A program made the translations under genes and the position numbers. The notes under the pieces were generated by a model, which was not told the DNA's origin, did not search any database, and saw nothing but the letters and a program-made list of their open reading frames with translations. From NCBI RefSeq assembly GCF_051020975.1, contig NW_027478162.1, positions 1,548,501 through 1,612,500 on the forward strand: DNA of 64,000 nt. Direction: 5' to 3'. Positions 23,283 to 36,795 of the stretch are shown piece by piece (position 1 is the first letter of the stretch; the number at the start of each line of letters is the position of its first letter). This DNA comes from Osmia lignaria lignaria. Lineage: Eukaryota > Arthropoda > Insecta > Hymenoptera > Megachilidae.

Positions 23283-24892
23283 ATATTTGCAGATTTATCT
23301 CAAGGGAAGGGGCCTGACGGACATATTTCTAGATATTTCTTCTTCTTGTTGTTCTTCTTCTGCACAACTAAGCTGGAAGTGGCATTTGCAGCTCGCAATA
23401 GTGCAGAGTTATCTCAAAGAGAGGGGCCACGGTGTTTCTGTATCTCTATTATGTTGGTGCGGCTTCGGAACTTTTAAATATCTTGATATATCTCGAGAAC
23501 TACGCATCTGATCAAAAAATATCATAGAAGATAAATAGTAGGAAACTTAATTCTCTACAAAAAAGGTCTCTCAACATTTTGCCATAGCTCGCTTCGTTTC
23601 CGAGATATTTGCAGATATATCTCAAGGGAAGGGGCCTGACGGACATATTTCGAGATGTTTCTTCTTCTTGTTGTTCTTCTTCTGCACAGCTAAGCTGGAA
23701 GTGGCATTTACAGCTCGAAATAGTGCAGAGTTATCTCAAAGAAAGGGGCCACGGTGTTTCTGTATCTCTATTATGTTGGTGCGGCTTCGGAACTTTTAAA
23801 TATCTAGATATATCTCGGGAACTACGCATCTGATCAAAAAATATCATAGAACATAAAAAGTAGGAAACTTAATTCTCTACAAAAAAGGTCTCTTAACATT
23901 TTGCCATAGCTCGCTTCGTTTCCGAGATATTTGCAGATTTATCTCAAGGGAAAGGGCCTGACGGACATATTTCGAGATATTTCTTCTTCTTGTTGTTCTT
24001 CTTCTGCACAGCTAAGCTGGAAGTGGCATTTGCAGCGCCCAATAGTGCAGAGTTATCTCAAAGAAAGGGGCCACGGTGTTTCTGTATCTCTATTATGTTT
24101 GTGCGGTTTCGGAACTTTTAAATATCTGGATATATCTCGAGAACTACGCATCTGATCAAAAAATATCATAGAACATAAAAAGTAGGAAACTTAATTCTCT
24201 ACAAAAAAGGTCTCTTAAGATTTTGCCATAGCTCGCTTCGTTTCCGAGATATTTGCAGATTTATCTCAAGGGAAGGGGCCTGACGGACATATTTCGAGAT
24301 ATTTCTTCTTCTTGTTGTTCTTCTTCTGCACAGCTAAGCTGGAAGTGGCATTTGCAGCTCGCAATAGTGCAGAGTTATCTCAAAGAAAGGGGCCACGGTG
24401 TTTCTGTATCTCTACTATGTTGGTGCGGCTTCGGAACTTTTAAATATCTTGATATATCTCGAGAACTACGCATCTGATCAAAAAATATCATAGAACGTAA
24501 AAGGTAGGAAACTTAATTCTCTACAAAAAAGGTCTCTTAACATTTTGCCATAGCTCGCTTCGTTTCCCAGATATTTGCAGATTTATCTCAAGGGAATGGG
24601 CCTGACGGACATATTTCGAGATATTTCTTCTTCTTGTTGTTCTGCTTCTGCACAGCTAAGCTGGAAGTGGCATTTGCAGCGCGCAATAGTGCAGAGTTAT
24701 CTCAAAGAAAGGGGCCACGGTGTTTCTGTATCTCTATTATGTTGGTGCGGCTTCGGAACTTTTAAATATCTCGATATATCTCGAAAACTACGCTTCTGAT
24801 CAAAAAATATCATAGAAGGTAAATTGTCGAAAACATAATTCTCTACAAGAAAGGTCTCTTAACATTTTGCCATAGCTCGCTTCGTTTCCGAG
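23283..24892 (+). repeat. Higher-order repeat, 5-mer of 1,610 bp, copy 1
   Basis: Five full monomers. Marks in order: ATTTCTAGATATTTC; CGAGATGTTTC; GGGAAAGGGCC with GTTTGTGCGGTTTC; TCTACTATG; GGGAATGGGCC with TTCTGCTTCTGC. All five recur at +1,610. The only difference I noticed is ATATATCTC here against ATATATGTC at 25226. Confidence 0.87.
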
Positions 24893-26502
24893 ATATTTGC
24901 AGATTTATCTCAAGGGAAGGGGCCTGACGGACATATTTCTAGATATTTCTTCTTCTTGTTGTTCTTCTTCTGCACAACTAAGCTGGAAGTGGCATTTGCA
25001 GCTCGCAATAGTGCAGAGTTATCTCAAAGAGAGGGGCCACGGTGTTTCTGTATCTCTATTATGTTGGTGCGGCTTCGGAACTTTTAAATATCTTGATATA
25101 TCTCGAGAACTACGCATCTGATCAAAAAATATCATAGAAGATAAATAGTAGGAAACTTAATTCTCTACAAAAAAGGTCTCTCAACATTTTGCCATAGCTC
25201 GCTTCGTTTCCGAGATATTTGCAGATATATGTCAAGGGAAGGGGCCTGACGGACATATTTCGAGATGTTTCTTCTTCTTGTTGTTCTTCTTCTGCACAGC
25301 TAAGCTGGAAGTGGCATTTACAGCTCGAAATAGTGCAGAGTTATCTCAAAGAAAGGGGCCACGGTGTTTCTGTATCTCTATTATGTTGGTGCGGCTTCGG
25401 AACTTTTAAATATCTAGATATATCTCGGGAACTACGCATCTGATCAAAAAATATCATAGAACATAAAAAGTAGGAAACTTAATTCTCTACAAAAAAGGTC
25501 TCTTAACATTTTGCCATAGCTCGCTTCGTTTCCGAGATATTTGCAGATTTATCTCAAGGGAAAGGGCCTGACGGACATATTTCGAGATATTTCTTCTTCT
25601 TGTTGTTCTTCTTCTGCACAGCTAAGCTGGAAGTGGCATTTGCAGCGCCCAATAGTGCAGAGTTATCTCAAAGAAAGGGGCCACGGTGTTTCTGTATCTC
25701 TATTATGTTTGTGCGGTTTCGGAACTTTTAAATATCTGGATATATCTCGAGAACTACGCATCTGATCAAAAAATATCATAGAACATAAAAAGTAGGAAAC
25801 TTAATTCTCTACAAAAAAGGTCTCTTAAGATTTTGCCATAGCTCGCTTCGTTTCCGAGATATTTGCAGATTTATCTCAAGGGAAGGGGCCTGACGGACAT
25901 ATTTCGAGATATTTCTTCTTCTTGTTGTTCTTCTTCTGCACAGCTAAGCTGGAAGTGGCATTTGCAGCTCGCAATAGTGCAGAGTTATCTCAAAGAAAGG
26001 GGCCACGGTGTTTCTGTATCTCTACTATGTTGGTGCGGCTTCGGAACTTTTAAATATCTTGATATATCTCGAGAACTACGCATCTGATCAAAAAATATCA
26101 TAGAACGTAAAAGGTAGGAAACTTAATTCTCTACAAAAAAGGTCTCTTAACATTTTGCCATAGCTCGCTTCGTTTCCCAGATATTTGCAGATTTATCTCA
26201 AGGGAATGGGCCTGACGGACATATTTCGAGATATTTCTTCTTCTTGTTGTTCTGCTTCTGCACAGCTAAGCTGGAAGTGGCATTTGCAGCGCGCAATAGT
26301 GCAGAGTTATCTCAAAGAAAGGGGCCACGGTGTTTCTGTATCTCTATTATGTTGGTGCGGCTTCGGAACTTTTAAATATCTCGATATATCTCGAAAACTA
26401 CGCTTCTGATCAAAAAATATCATAGAAGGTAAATTGTCGAAAACATAATTCTCTACAAGAAAGGTCTCTTAACATTTTGCCATAGCTCGCTTCGTTTCCG
26501 AG
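24893..26502 (+). repeat. Higher-order repeat, 5-mer of 1,610 bp, copy 2
   Basis: Tandem partner of 23283-24892. It ends where GAGACATTTGC (26502 on) replaces GAGATATTTGC; from there the sequence follows the monomer at 22952 instead. The block boundaries therefore sit inside a monomer, near the CGAGATATTT motif. Confidence 0.87.
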
Positions 26503-28423
26503 ACATTTGCAGATTTATCTCAAGGGAAGGGGCCTGACGGACATATTTCGAGATATTTCTTCTTCTTGTTGTTCTTCTTCTGCACAGCTAAGCTGGAAGT
26601 GGCATTTGCAGCTCGCAATAGTGCAGAGTTATCTCAAAGAAAGGGGCCACGGTGTTTCTGTATCTCTATTATGTTGGTGCGGCTTCGGAACTTTTAAATA
26701 TCTTGATATATCTCGCGAACTACGCATCTGATCAAAAAATATCATAGAACATAAATAGTAGGAAACTTAATTCTCTACAAAAAAGGTCTCTCAACATTTT
26801 GCCATAGCTCGCTTCGTTTCCGAGATATTTGCAGATTCAGCTCAAAGGAACGGGCCTGACGGACATATTTCGAGATATTTCTTCTTCTTGTTGTTCTTCC
26901 TCTGCACAGCTAAGCTGGAAGTGGCATTTGCAGCTCGCAATAGTGCAGAGTTATCTCAAAGAACGGGGCTACGGTGTTTCTGTATCTCTATTATGTTGGT
27001 GCGGCTTCGGAACTTTTAAATATCTCGATATATCTCGAAAACTACGCTTCTGATCAAAAAATATCAGAGAACGTAAATTGTAGGAAACATAATTCTCTAC
27101 AAAAAAGGTCTCTTAACATTTTGCCATAGCTCGCTTCGTTTCCGAGATATTTGCAGATTTATCTCAAGGGAAGGGGCCTGACGGACATATTTCTAGATAT
27201 TTCTTCTTCTTGTTGTTCTTCTTCTGCACAGCTAAGCTGGAAGTGGCATTTGCAGCTCGCAATAGTGCAGAGTTATCTCAAAGAGAGGGGCCACGGTGTT
27301 TCTGTATCTCTATTATGTTGGTGCGGCTTCGGAACTTTTAAATATCTTGATATATCTCGAGAACTACGCATCTGATCAAAAAATATCATATATCATAAAA
27401 AGTAGGAAACTTAATTCTCTACAAAAAAGGTCTCTTAACATTTTCCCATAGCTGGCATTGTTTCCGAGATATTTGCAGATTTATCTCAAGGGAAGGGGCC
27501 TGACGGACATATTTCGAGATATTTCTTCTTCTTGTTGTTCTTCTTCTGCACAGCTAAGCTGGAAGTGGCATTTGCAGCTCGCAATAGTGCAGAGTTATCT
27601 CAAAGAAAGGGGCCACGGTGTTTCTGTATCTCTATTATGTTGGTGCGGCTTCGGAACTTTTAAATATCTTGATATATCTCGAGAACTACGCATCTGATCA
27701 AAAAATATCATACCACATAAAAAGTAGGAAACTTTATTCTCTACAAGAAAGGTCTCTAAACATTTTGCCATAGCTCGCTTCGTTTCCGAGATATTTGCAG
27801 ATTTATCTCAAGGGAAGGGGCCTGACGGACATATTTCGAGATATTTCTTCTTCTTGTTGTTCTTCTTCTGCACAGCTAAGCTGGAAGTGGCATTTGCAGC
27901 TCGCAATAGTGCAGAGTTATCTCAAAGAGAGGGGCCACGGTATTTCTGTATCTCTATTATGTTGGTGCGGCTTCGGAACTTTTAAATATCTTGATATATC
28001 TCGAGAACTACGCATCTGATCAAAAAATATCATACTACATAAAAAGTAGGAAACTTAATTCTCTACAAGAAAGGTCTCTAAACATTTTGCCATAGCTCGC
28101 TTCGTTTCCGAGATATTTGCAGATTTATCTCAACGGAAGGGGCCTGACGGACATATTTCTAGATATTTCTTCTTCTTGTTGTTCTTCTTCTGCACAGCTA
28201 AGCTGGAAGTGGCATTTGCAGCTCGCAATAGTGCAGAGTTATCTCAGAGAGGGGCCACGGTGTTTCTGTATCTCTATTATGTTGGTGCGGCTTCGGAACT
28301 TTTAAATATCTTGATATATCTCGAGAACTACGCATCTGATCAAAAAATATCATAGAAGATAAATAGTAGGAAACTTAATTCTCTACAAAAAAGGTCCCTT
28401 AACATTTTGCCATAGCTCGCTTC
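26503..28423 (+). repeat. Six monomers linking the 5-mer and the 3-mer
   Basis: Includes a CAGATTCAGC-head monomer with a B tail (26816), a TTCTAGATATTTC monomer (27138) and a monomer whose leader is CCCATAGCTGGCATTG (boundary 27460). The leader variant GCATTG returns at 33.9, 35.2 and 36.5 kb. The last unit (28104) is 320 bp because two bases are missing in TCTCAGAGAGGGG. Confidence 0.75.
28104..28423 (+). repeat. 320-bp monomer, 2-bp deletion in DR2
   Basis: DR2 reads TCTCAGAGAGGGG instead of TCTCAAAGAGAGGGG. This is the only 2-bp length change in the window. The head also carries TCTCAACGGAAGG. Confidence 0.87.
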
Positions 28424-29389
28424 GTTTCCGAGATATTTGCAGATTCAGCTCAAAGGAACGTGCCTGACGGACATATTTCGAGATATTTCTTCTTCTTGTT
28501 GTTCTTCCTCTGCACAGCTAAGCTGGAAGTGGCATTTGCAGCTCGCAATAGTGCAGAGTTATCTCAAAGAACGGGGCCACGGTGTTTCTGTATCTCTATT
28601 ATGTTGGTGCGGCTTCGGAACTTTTAAATATCTTGATATATCTCGAGAACTACGCATCTGATCAAAAAATATCATAGAAGATAAATAGTAGGAAACTTAA
28701 TTCTCTACAAAAAAGGTCTCTCAACATTTTGCCATAGCTCGCTTCGTTTCCCAGATATTTGCAGATTTATCTCAAGGGAAGGGGCCTGACGGACATATTT
28801 CGAGATATTTCTTCTTCTTGTTGTTCTTCTTCTGCACAGCTAAGCTGGAAGTGGCATTTGCAGCGCGCAATAGTGCAGAGTTATCTCAAAGAAAGGGGCC
28901 ACGGTGTTTCTGTATCTCTATTATGTTGGTGCGGCTTCGGAACTTTTAAATATCTCGATATATCTCGAAAACTACGCTTCTGATCAAAAAATATCATAGA
29001 CGGTAAATTGTCGAAAACATAATTCTCTACAAAAAAGGTCTCTTAACATTTTGCCATAGCTCGCTTCGTTTCCGAGACATTTGCAGATTTATCTCAAGGG
29101 AAGGGGCCTGACGGACATATTTCGAGATATTTCTTCTTCTTGTTGTTCTTCTTCTGCACAGCTAAGCTGGAAGTGGCATTTGCAGCTCGCAATAGTGCAG
29201 AGTTATCTCAAAGAAAGGGGCCACGGTGTTTCTGTATCTCTATTATGTTGGTGCGGCTTCGGAACTTTTAAATATCTTGATATATCTCGCGAACTACGCA
29301 TCTGATCAAAAAATATCATAGAACATAAATAGTAGGAAACTTAATTCTCTACAAAAAAGGTCTCTCAACATTTTGCCATAGCTCGCTTC
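28424..29389 (+). repeat. Higher-order repeat, 3-mer of 966 bp, copy 1
   Basis: Three monomers: CAGATTCAGC head with CTTCCTCTGC; TTTCCCAG with CAGCGCGC and an ACGGTAAATTGTCG tail; GAGACATTTGC with TCTCGCGAAC. The set repeats at +966, and its first monomer again at +1,932. Copy 1 is marked by GGAACGTGCC. Confidence 0.87.
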
Positions 29390-30355
29390 GTTTCCGAGAT
29401 ATTTGCAGATTCAGCTCAAAGGAACGGGCCTGACGGACATATTTCGAGATATTTCTTCTTCTTGTTGTTCTTCCTCTGCACAGCTAAGCTGGAAGTGGCA
29501 TTTGCAGCTCGCAATAGTGCAGAGTTATCTCAAAGAACGGGGCCACGGTGTTTCTGTATCTCTATTATGTTGGTGCGGCTTCGGAACTTTTAAATATCTT
29601 GATATATCTCGAGAACTACGCATCTGATCAAAAAATATCATAGAAGATAAATAGTAGGAAACTTAATTCTCTACAAAAAAGGTCTCTCAACATTTTGCCA
29701 TAGCTCGCTTCGTTTCCCAGATATTTGCAGATTTATCTCAAGGGAAGGGGCCTGACGGACATATTTCGAGATATTTCTTCTTCTTGTTGTTCTTCTTCTG
29801 CACAGCTAAGCTGGAAGTGGCATTTGCAGCGCGCAATAGTGCAGAGTTATCTCAAAGAAAGGGGCCACGGTGTTTCTGTATCTCTATTATGTTGGTGCGG
29901 CTTCGGAACTTTTAAATATCTCGATATATCTCGAAAACTACGCTTCTGATCAAAAAATATCATAGACGGTAAATTGTCGAAAACATAATTCTCTACAAAA
30001 AAGGTCTCTTAACATTTTGCCATAGCTCGCTTCGTTTCCGAGACATTTGCAGATTTATCTCAAGGGAAGGGGCCTGACGGACATATTTCGAGATATTTCT
30101 TCTTCTTGTTGTTCTTCTTCTGCACAGCTAAGCTGGAAGTGGCATTTGCAGCTCGCAATAGTGCAGAGTTATCTCAAAGAAAGGGGCCACGGTGTTTCTG
30201 TATCTCTATTATGTTGGTGCGGCTTCGGAACTTTTAAATATCTTGATATATCTCGCGAACTACGCATCTGATCAAAAAATATCATAGAACATAAATAGTA
30301 GGAAACTTAATTCTCTACAAAAAAGGTCTCTCAACATTTTGCCATAGCTCGCTTC
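29390..30355 (+). repeat. Higher-order repeat, 3-mer of 966 bp, copy 2
   Basis: Matches 28424-29389. The next monomer (30356-30677) starts a third round with CAGATGCAGC but switches to an ACATAAAAAGTAGG tail, so the third copy is cut short after one monomer. Confidence 0.87.
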
Positions 30356-30677
30356 GTTTCCGAGATATTTGCAGATGCAGCTCAAAGGAACGGGCCTGAC
30401 GGACATATTTCGAGATATTTCTTCTTCTTGTTGTTCTTCCTCTGCACAGCTAAGCTGGAAGTGGCATTTGCAGCTCGCAATAGTGCAGAGTTATCTCAAA
30501 GAACGGGGCCACGGTGTTTCTGTATCTCTATTATGTTGGTGCGGCTTCGGAACTTTTAAATATCTTGATATATCTCGAGAACTACGCATCTGATCAAAAA
30601 ATATCATAGAACATAAAAAGTAGGAAACTTAATTCTCTACAAATAAGGTCTCTTAACATTTTGCCATAGCTCGCTTC

Positions 30678-31321
30678 GTTTCCGAGATATTTGCACATTT
30701 ATCTCAAGGGAAGGGGCCTGACGGACATATTTCGAGATATTTCTTCTTCTTGTTGTTCTTCTTCTGCACAGCTAAGCTGGAAGTGGCATTTGCAGCGCCC
30801 AATAGTGCAGAGTTATCTCAAAGAAAGGGGCCACGGTGTTTCTGTATCTCTATTATGTTGGTGCGGCTTCGGAACTTTTAAATATCTTGATATATCTCGA
30901 GAACTACGCATCTGATCAAAAAATATCATAGAACATAAAAAGTAGGAAACTTAATTCTCTACAAAAAAGGTCTCTTAATATTTTCGGATAGCTGGCATCG
31001 TTTCCGAGATATTTGCAGATTTAGCTGAAGGGAAGGGGCCTGACGGACATATTCCGAGATATTTCTTCTTCTTGTTGTTCCTCTTCTGCACAGCTAAGCT
31101 GGAAGTGGCATTTGCAGCTCGCAATAGTGCAGAGTTATCTCAAAGGAAGAGGCCACGGTGTTTCTGTACCTCTATTATGTAGGTGCAGCTTCGGAACTTT
31201 TAAATATCTTGATATATCTCGAGAACTACGCATCTGATAAAAAAATATCATAGAACATAAAAAGTAGGAAACCTAATTTTCTACAAAAAAGGTCTGTTAA
31301 CATTTTGCCGTAGCTCGCTTC
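30678..31321 (+). repeat. Dimer cassette, copy 1
   Basis: Monomer 1 has TTTGCACATTTATC and CAGCGCCC. Monomer 2 has a changed leader (CGGATAGCTGGCATCG), TTTAGCTGAAGG, ATTCCGAGATATTTC, TTGTTCCTCTTC and TATGTAGGTGCAGC. Related dimers are at 32288-32931, 34864-35507 and 36152-36795. Monomer 2 has an in-frame TAG in DR1 in every copy. Confidence 0.8.
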
Positions 31322-32287
31322 GTTTCCGAGATATTTGCAGATTTATCTCAAGGGAAGGGGCCTGACGGACATATTTCGAAATATTTCTTTTTCTTGTTGT
31401 TCTTCTTCTGCACAGCTAAGCTGGAAGTGGCATTTGCAGGTCGCAATAGTGCAGAGTTATCTCAAAGAAAGGGGCCACGGTGTTTCTGTGTCTCTATTAT
31501 GTTGGTGCGGCTTCGGAACTTTTAAATATCTCGATATATCTCGAAAACTACGCTTCTGATCAAAAAATATCAGAGAACGTAGATTGTGGGAAACATAATT
31601 CTCTACAAAAAAGGTCTCTTAACATTTTGCCATAGCTCGCTTCGTTTCCGAGATATTTGCAGATTTATCTCAAGGGAAGGGGCCTGACGGACATATTTCG
31701 AGATATTTCTTCTTCTTGTTGTTCTTCTTCTGCACAGCTAAGCTGGAAGTGGCATTTGCAGGTCGCAATAGTGCAGAGTTATCTCAAAGAAAGGGGCCAC
31801 GGTGTTTCTGTGTCTCTATTATGTTGGTGCGGCTTCGGAACTTTTAAATATCTCGATATATCTCGAAAACTACGCTTCTGATCAAAAAATATCAGAGAAC
31901 GTAGATTGTAGGAAACATAATTCTCTACAAAAAAGGTCTCTTAACATTTTGCCATAGCTCGCTTCGTTTCCGAGATATTTGCAGATTCATCTCAAGGGAA
32001 GGGGCCTGACGGACATATTTCGAGATATTTCTTCTTCTTGTTGTTCTTCTTCTGCACAGCTAAGCTGGAAGTGGCATTTGCAGCTAGCAATAGTGCAGAG
32101 TTATCTCAAAGAAAGGGGCCACGGTGTATCTGTATCTCTATTATGTTGGTGCGGCTTCGGAACTTTTAAATATCTCGATATATCTCGAGAACTACGCATC
32201 TGATCAAAAAATATCATAGAACATAAAAAGTAGGAAACTTAATTCTCTACAAATAAGGTCTCTGAACATTTTGCCATAGCTCGCTTC
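31322..32287 (+). repeat. Three monomers between dimer cassettes 1 and 2
   Basis: The first two (31322 and 31644) share GCAGGTCGC, GTGTCTCTATT, a B tail and the odd ACGTAGATTGT, so one is probably a recent duplicate of the other; they differ at CGAAATATTTCTTTTTC against CGAGATATTTCTTCTTC and at TGGG against TAGG. The third has CAGATTCATCTC. Confidence 0.78.
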
Positions 32288-32931
32288 GTTTCCGAGATAT
32301 TTGCACATTTATCTCAAGGGAAGGGGCCTGACGGACATATTTCGAGATATTTCTTCTTCTTGTTGTTCTTCTTCTGCACAGCTAAGCTGGAAGTGGCATT
32401 TGCAGCGCCCAATAGTGCAGAGTTATCTCAAAGAAAGGGGCCACGGTATTTCTGTATCTCTATTATGTTGGTGCGGCTTCGGAACTTTTAATTATCTTGA
32501 TATATCTCGAGAACTACGCATCTGATCAAAAAATATCATAGAACATAAAAAGTAGGAAACTTAATTCTCTACAAAAAAGGTCTCTTAACATTTTCGGATA
32601 GCTGCCATCGTTCCCGAGATATTTGCAGATTTAGCTCAAGGTAAGGGGCCTGACGGACATATTCCGAGATATTTCTTCTTCTTGTTGTTCCTCTTCTGCA
32701 CAGCTAAGCTGGAAGTGGCATTTGCAGCTCGCAATAGTGCAGAGTTATCTCAAAGAAAGAGGCCACGGTGTTTCTGTACCTCTATTATGTAGGTGCAGCT
32801 TCGGAACTTTTAAATATCTTGATATATCTCGAGAACTACGCATCTGATAAAAAAATATCATAGAACATAAAAAGTAGGAAACCTAATTTTCTACAAAAAA
32901 GGTCTGTTAACATTTTGCCGTAGCTCGCTTC
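32288..32931 (+). repeat. Dimer cassette, copy 2
   Basis: Matches 30678-31321 at +1,610, with GCTGCCATCG and TTCCCGAG in the second leader and TTAATTATC in the first monomer as private changes. The following monomer (32932) has GACGCACATATTTCG and TTCTTATTC. Confidence 0.8.
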
Positions 32932-34863
32932 GTTTCCGAGATATTTGCAGATTTATCTCAAGGGAAGGGGCCTGACGCACATATTTCGAAATATTTCTTA
33001 TTCTTGTTGTTCTTCTTCTGCACAGCTAAGCTGGAAGTGGCATTTGCAGCTCGCAATAGTGCAGAGTTATCTCAAAGAAAGGGGCCACGGTGTTTCTGTA
33101 CCTCTATTATGTTGGTGCAGCTTCAGAGCTTTTAAATATCTTGATATATCTCGAGAACTACGCATCTGATCAAAAAATATCATAGAACATAAAAAGTAGG
33201 AAACTTAATTCTCTACAAATAAGGTCTCTCAACATTTTGCCATAGCTCGCTTCGTTTCCGAGATATTTGCAGATTTATCTCAAGGGAAGGGGCCTGACGG
33301 ACATATTTCAAGATATTTCTTCTTCTTGTTGTTCTTCTTCTGCACAGCTAAACTGGAAGTGGCATTTCCAGCTCGCAATAGTGCAGAGTTATCTCAAAGA
33401 AAGGGGCCACGGTGTTTCTGTATCTCTATTATGTTGGTGCGGCTTCGGAACTTTTAAATATCTCGATATATCTCGAAAACTACGCTTCTGATCAAAAAAT
33501 ATCATAGAACATAAATTGTAGGAAACATAATTCTCTACAAAAAACGTCTCTTAACATTTTGCCATAGCTCGCTTCGTTTCCGAGATATTTGCACATTTAT
33601 CTCAAGGGAAGGGGCCTGACGGACATATTTCGAGATATTTCTTCTTCTTGTTGTTCTTCTTCTGCACAGCTAAACTGGAAGTGGCATTTCCAGCTCGCAA
33701 TAGTGCAGAGTTATCTCAAAGAAAGGGGCCACGGTGTTTCTGTATCTCTATTATGTTGGTGCGGCTTCGGAACTTTTAAATATCTTGATATATCTCGAGA
33801 ACTACGCATCTGATCAAAAAATATCATAGAACATAGAAAGTAGGAAACTTAATTCTCTACAAAAAAGGTCTCTTAACATTTTCCCATAGCTGGCATTGTT
33901 TCCGAGATATTTGCAGATTTAGCTCAAGGGAAGGGGCCTGACGGACATATTTTGAGATTTTTCTTCTTCTTGTTGTTCTTCTTCTGCACAGCTAAGCTGG
34001 AAGTGGCATTTGCAGCTCGCAATAGTGCAGAGTTATCTCAAAGAAAGGGGCCACGGTGTTTCTGTATCTCTATTATGTTGGTGCGGCTTCGGAACTTTTA
34101 AATATCTGGATATATCTCGAGAACTACGCATCTGATCAAAAAATATCATAGAACATAAATTGTAGGAAACATAATTCTCTACAAAAAAGGTCTCTCAACG
34201 TTTTGCCATAGCTCGCTTCGTTTCCGAGATATTTGCAGATTTATCTCAAGGGAAGGGTCCTGACGGACATATTTCGAGATATTTCTTCTTCTTGTTGTTC
34301 TTCTTCTGCACAGCTAAGCTGGAAGTGGCATTTGCAGCTCGCAATAGTGCAGAGTTATCTCAAAGAAAGGGGCCACGGTGTTTCTGTATCTCTATTATGT
34401 TGGTGCGGCTTCGGAACTTTTAAATATCTTGATATATCTCGAGGACTACGCATCTGATCAAAAAATATCATAGAACATAAAAAGTAGGAAACTTAATTCT
34501 CTACAAATAAGGTGTCTTAACATTTTGCCATAGCTCGCTTCGTTTCCGAGATATTTGCAGATTTATCTCAAGGGAAGGGGCCTGACGGACATATTTCGAG
34601 ATATTTCTTCTTCTTGTTGTTCTTCTTCTGCACAGCTAAGCTGGAAGCAACATTTGCAGCACGCAATTGTGCAGAGTTATCTCAAAGAAAGGGGCCACGG
34701 TGTTTCTGTATCTCTATTATGTTGGTGCGGCTTCGGAACTTTTAAATATCTCGATATATCTCGAGAACTACGCATCTGATCAAAAAATATCATAGAACAT
34801 AAAAAGTAGGAAACTTAATTCTCTACAAATACGGTCTCTTAACATTTTGCCATAGCTCGCTTC
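32932..34863 (+). repeat. Six mixed monomers
   Basis: Two consecutive monomers (33254 and 33576) carry CTAAACTGG with CATTTCCAGC, one with a B tail and one with an A tail. Monomer 33898 has the CCCATAGCTGGCATTG leader and the TTTAGCTC head (in-frame stop). Monomer 34220 has GGAAGGGTCC, repeated at 35830. Confidence 0.72.
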
Positions 34864-35507
34864 GTTTCCGAGATATTTGCAGATTTATCTCAAGGGAAGG
34901 GGCCTGACGGACATATTTCGAGATATTTCTTCTTCTTGTTGTTCTTCTTCTGCACAGCTAAGCTGGAAGTGGCATTTGCAGCGCCCAATAGTGCAGAGTT
35001 ATCTCAAAGAAAGGGGCCACGGTGTTTCTGTATCTCTATTATGTTGGTGCGGCTTCGCAACTTTTAAATATCTTGATATATCTCGAGAACTACGCATCTG
35101 ATCAACAAATATCATAGAACATAAAAAGTAGGAAACTTAATTCTCTACAAAAAAGGTCTCTTAACATTTTCCCATAGCTGGCATTGTTTCCGAGATATTT
35201 GCAGATTTAGCTCAAGGGAAGGGGCCTGACGGACATATTCCGAGATATTTCTTCTTCTTGTTGTTCCTCTTCTGCACAGCTAAGCTGGAAGTGGCATTTG
35301 CAGCTCGCAATAGTGCAGAGTTATCTCAAAGAAAGAGGCCACGGTGTTTCTGTACCTCTATTATGTAGGTGCAGCTTCGGAACTTTTAAATATCTTGATA
35401 TATCTCGAGAACTACGCATCTGATCAAAAAATATCATAGAACATAAATTGTAGGAAACATAATTCTCTACAAAAAAGGTCTCTTAACATTTTGCCATAGC
35501 TCGCTTC
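34864..35507 (+). repeat. Dimer cassette, copy 3
   Basis: CAGCGCCC monomer with an ATCAACAAATATC tail, followed by a CCCATAGCTGGCATTG-leader monomer with TTTAGCTC and ATTCCGAGATATT. The pair returns 1,288 bp downstream. Confidence 0.8.
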
Positions 35508-36151
35508 GATTCCGAGATATTTGCAGATATATCTCAAGGGATGGGGCCTAACGGACATATCTCGAGATATTTCTTCTTCTTGTTGTTCTTCTTCTGCACA
35601 GCTAAGCTGGAAGTGGCATTTGCAGCTCGCAATAGTGCAGAGTTATCTCAAAGAAAGGGGCCACGGTGTTTCTGTATCTCTATTATGTTGGTGCGGCTTT
35701 GGAACTTTTAAATATCTCGATATATCTCGAAAACTACGCTTCTGATCAAAAAATATCATAGAACATAAATTGTAGGAAACATAATTCTCTACAAAAAAGG
35801 TCTCTTAACGTTTTGCCATAGCTCGCTTCGTTTCCGAGATATTTGCAGATTTATCTCAAGGGAAGGGTCCTGACGGACATATTTCGAGATATTTCTTCTT
35901 CTTGTTGTTCTTCTTCTGCACAGCTAAGCTGGAAGTGGCATTTGCAGCTCGCAATAGTGCAGAGTTATCTCAAAGAAAGGGGCCACGGTGTTTCTGTATC
36001 TCTATTATGTTGGTGCGGCTTCGGAACTTTTAAATATCTCGATATATCTCGAGAACTACGCATCTGATCAAAAAATATCATAGAACATAAAAAGTAGGAA
36101 ACTTAATTCTCTACAAATAAGGTCTCTTAACATTTTGCCATAGCTCGCTTC

Positions 36152-36795
36152 GTTTCCGAGATATTTGCAGATTTATCTCAAGGGAAGGGGCCTGACGGAC
36201 ATATTTCGAGATATTTCTTCTTCTTGTTGTTCTTCTTCTGCACAGCTAAGCTGGAAGTGGCATTTGCAGCGCCCAATAGTGCAGAGTTATCTCAAAGAAA
36301 GGGGCCACGGTGTTTCTGTATCTCTATTATGTTGGTGCGGCTTCGGAACTTTTAAATATCTTGATATATCTCGAGAACTACGCATCTGATCAACAAATAT
36401 CATAGAACATAAAAAGTAGGAAACTTAATTCTCTACAAAAAAGGTCTCTTAACATTTTCCCATAGCTGGCATTGTTTCCGAGATATTTGCAGATTTAGCT
36501 CAAGGGAAGGGGCCTGACGGACATATTCCGAGATATTTCTTCTTCTTGTTGTTCCTCTTCTGCACAGCTAAGCTGGAAGTGGCATTTGCAGCTCGCAATA
36601 GTGCAGAGATATCTCAAAGAAAGGGGCCACGGTGTTTCAGTATCTCTATTATGTTGGTGCGGCTTCGGAACTTTTAAATATCTTGATATATCTCGAGAAC
36701 TACGCGTATGATCAAAAAGTAACATAGAACATAAAAAGTAGGAAACATAATTCTCTACAAAAAAGGTCTCTTAACATTTTGCCATAGCTCGCTTC
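36152..36795 (+). repeat. Dimer cassette, copy 4
   Basis: Matches 34864-35507, including ATCAACAAATATC. The second monomer has the rare tail ACGCGTATGATCAAAAAGTAAC; a closely related ACGCGTATGATC tail occurs once more, at about 45400. Confidence 0.8.
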
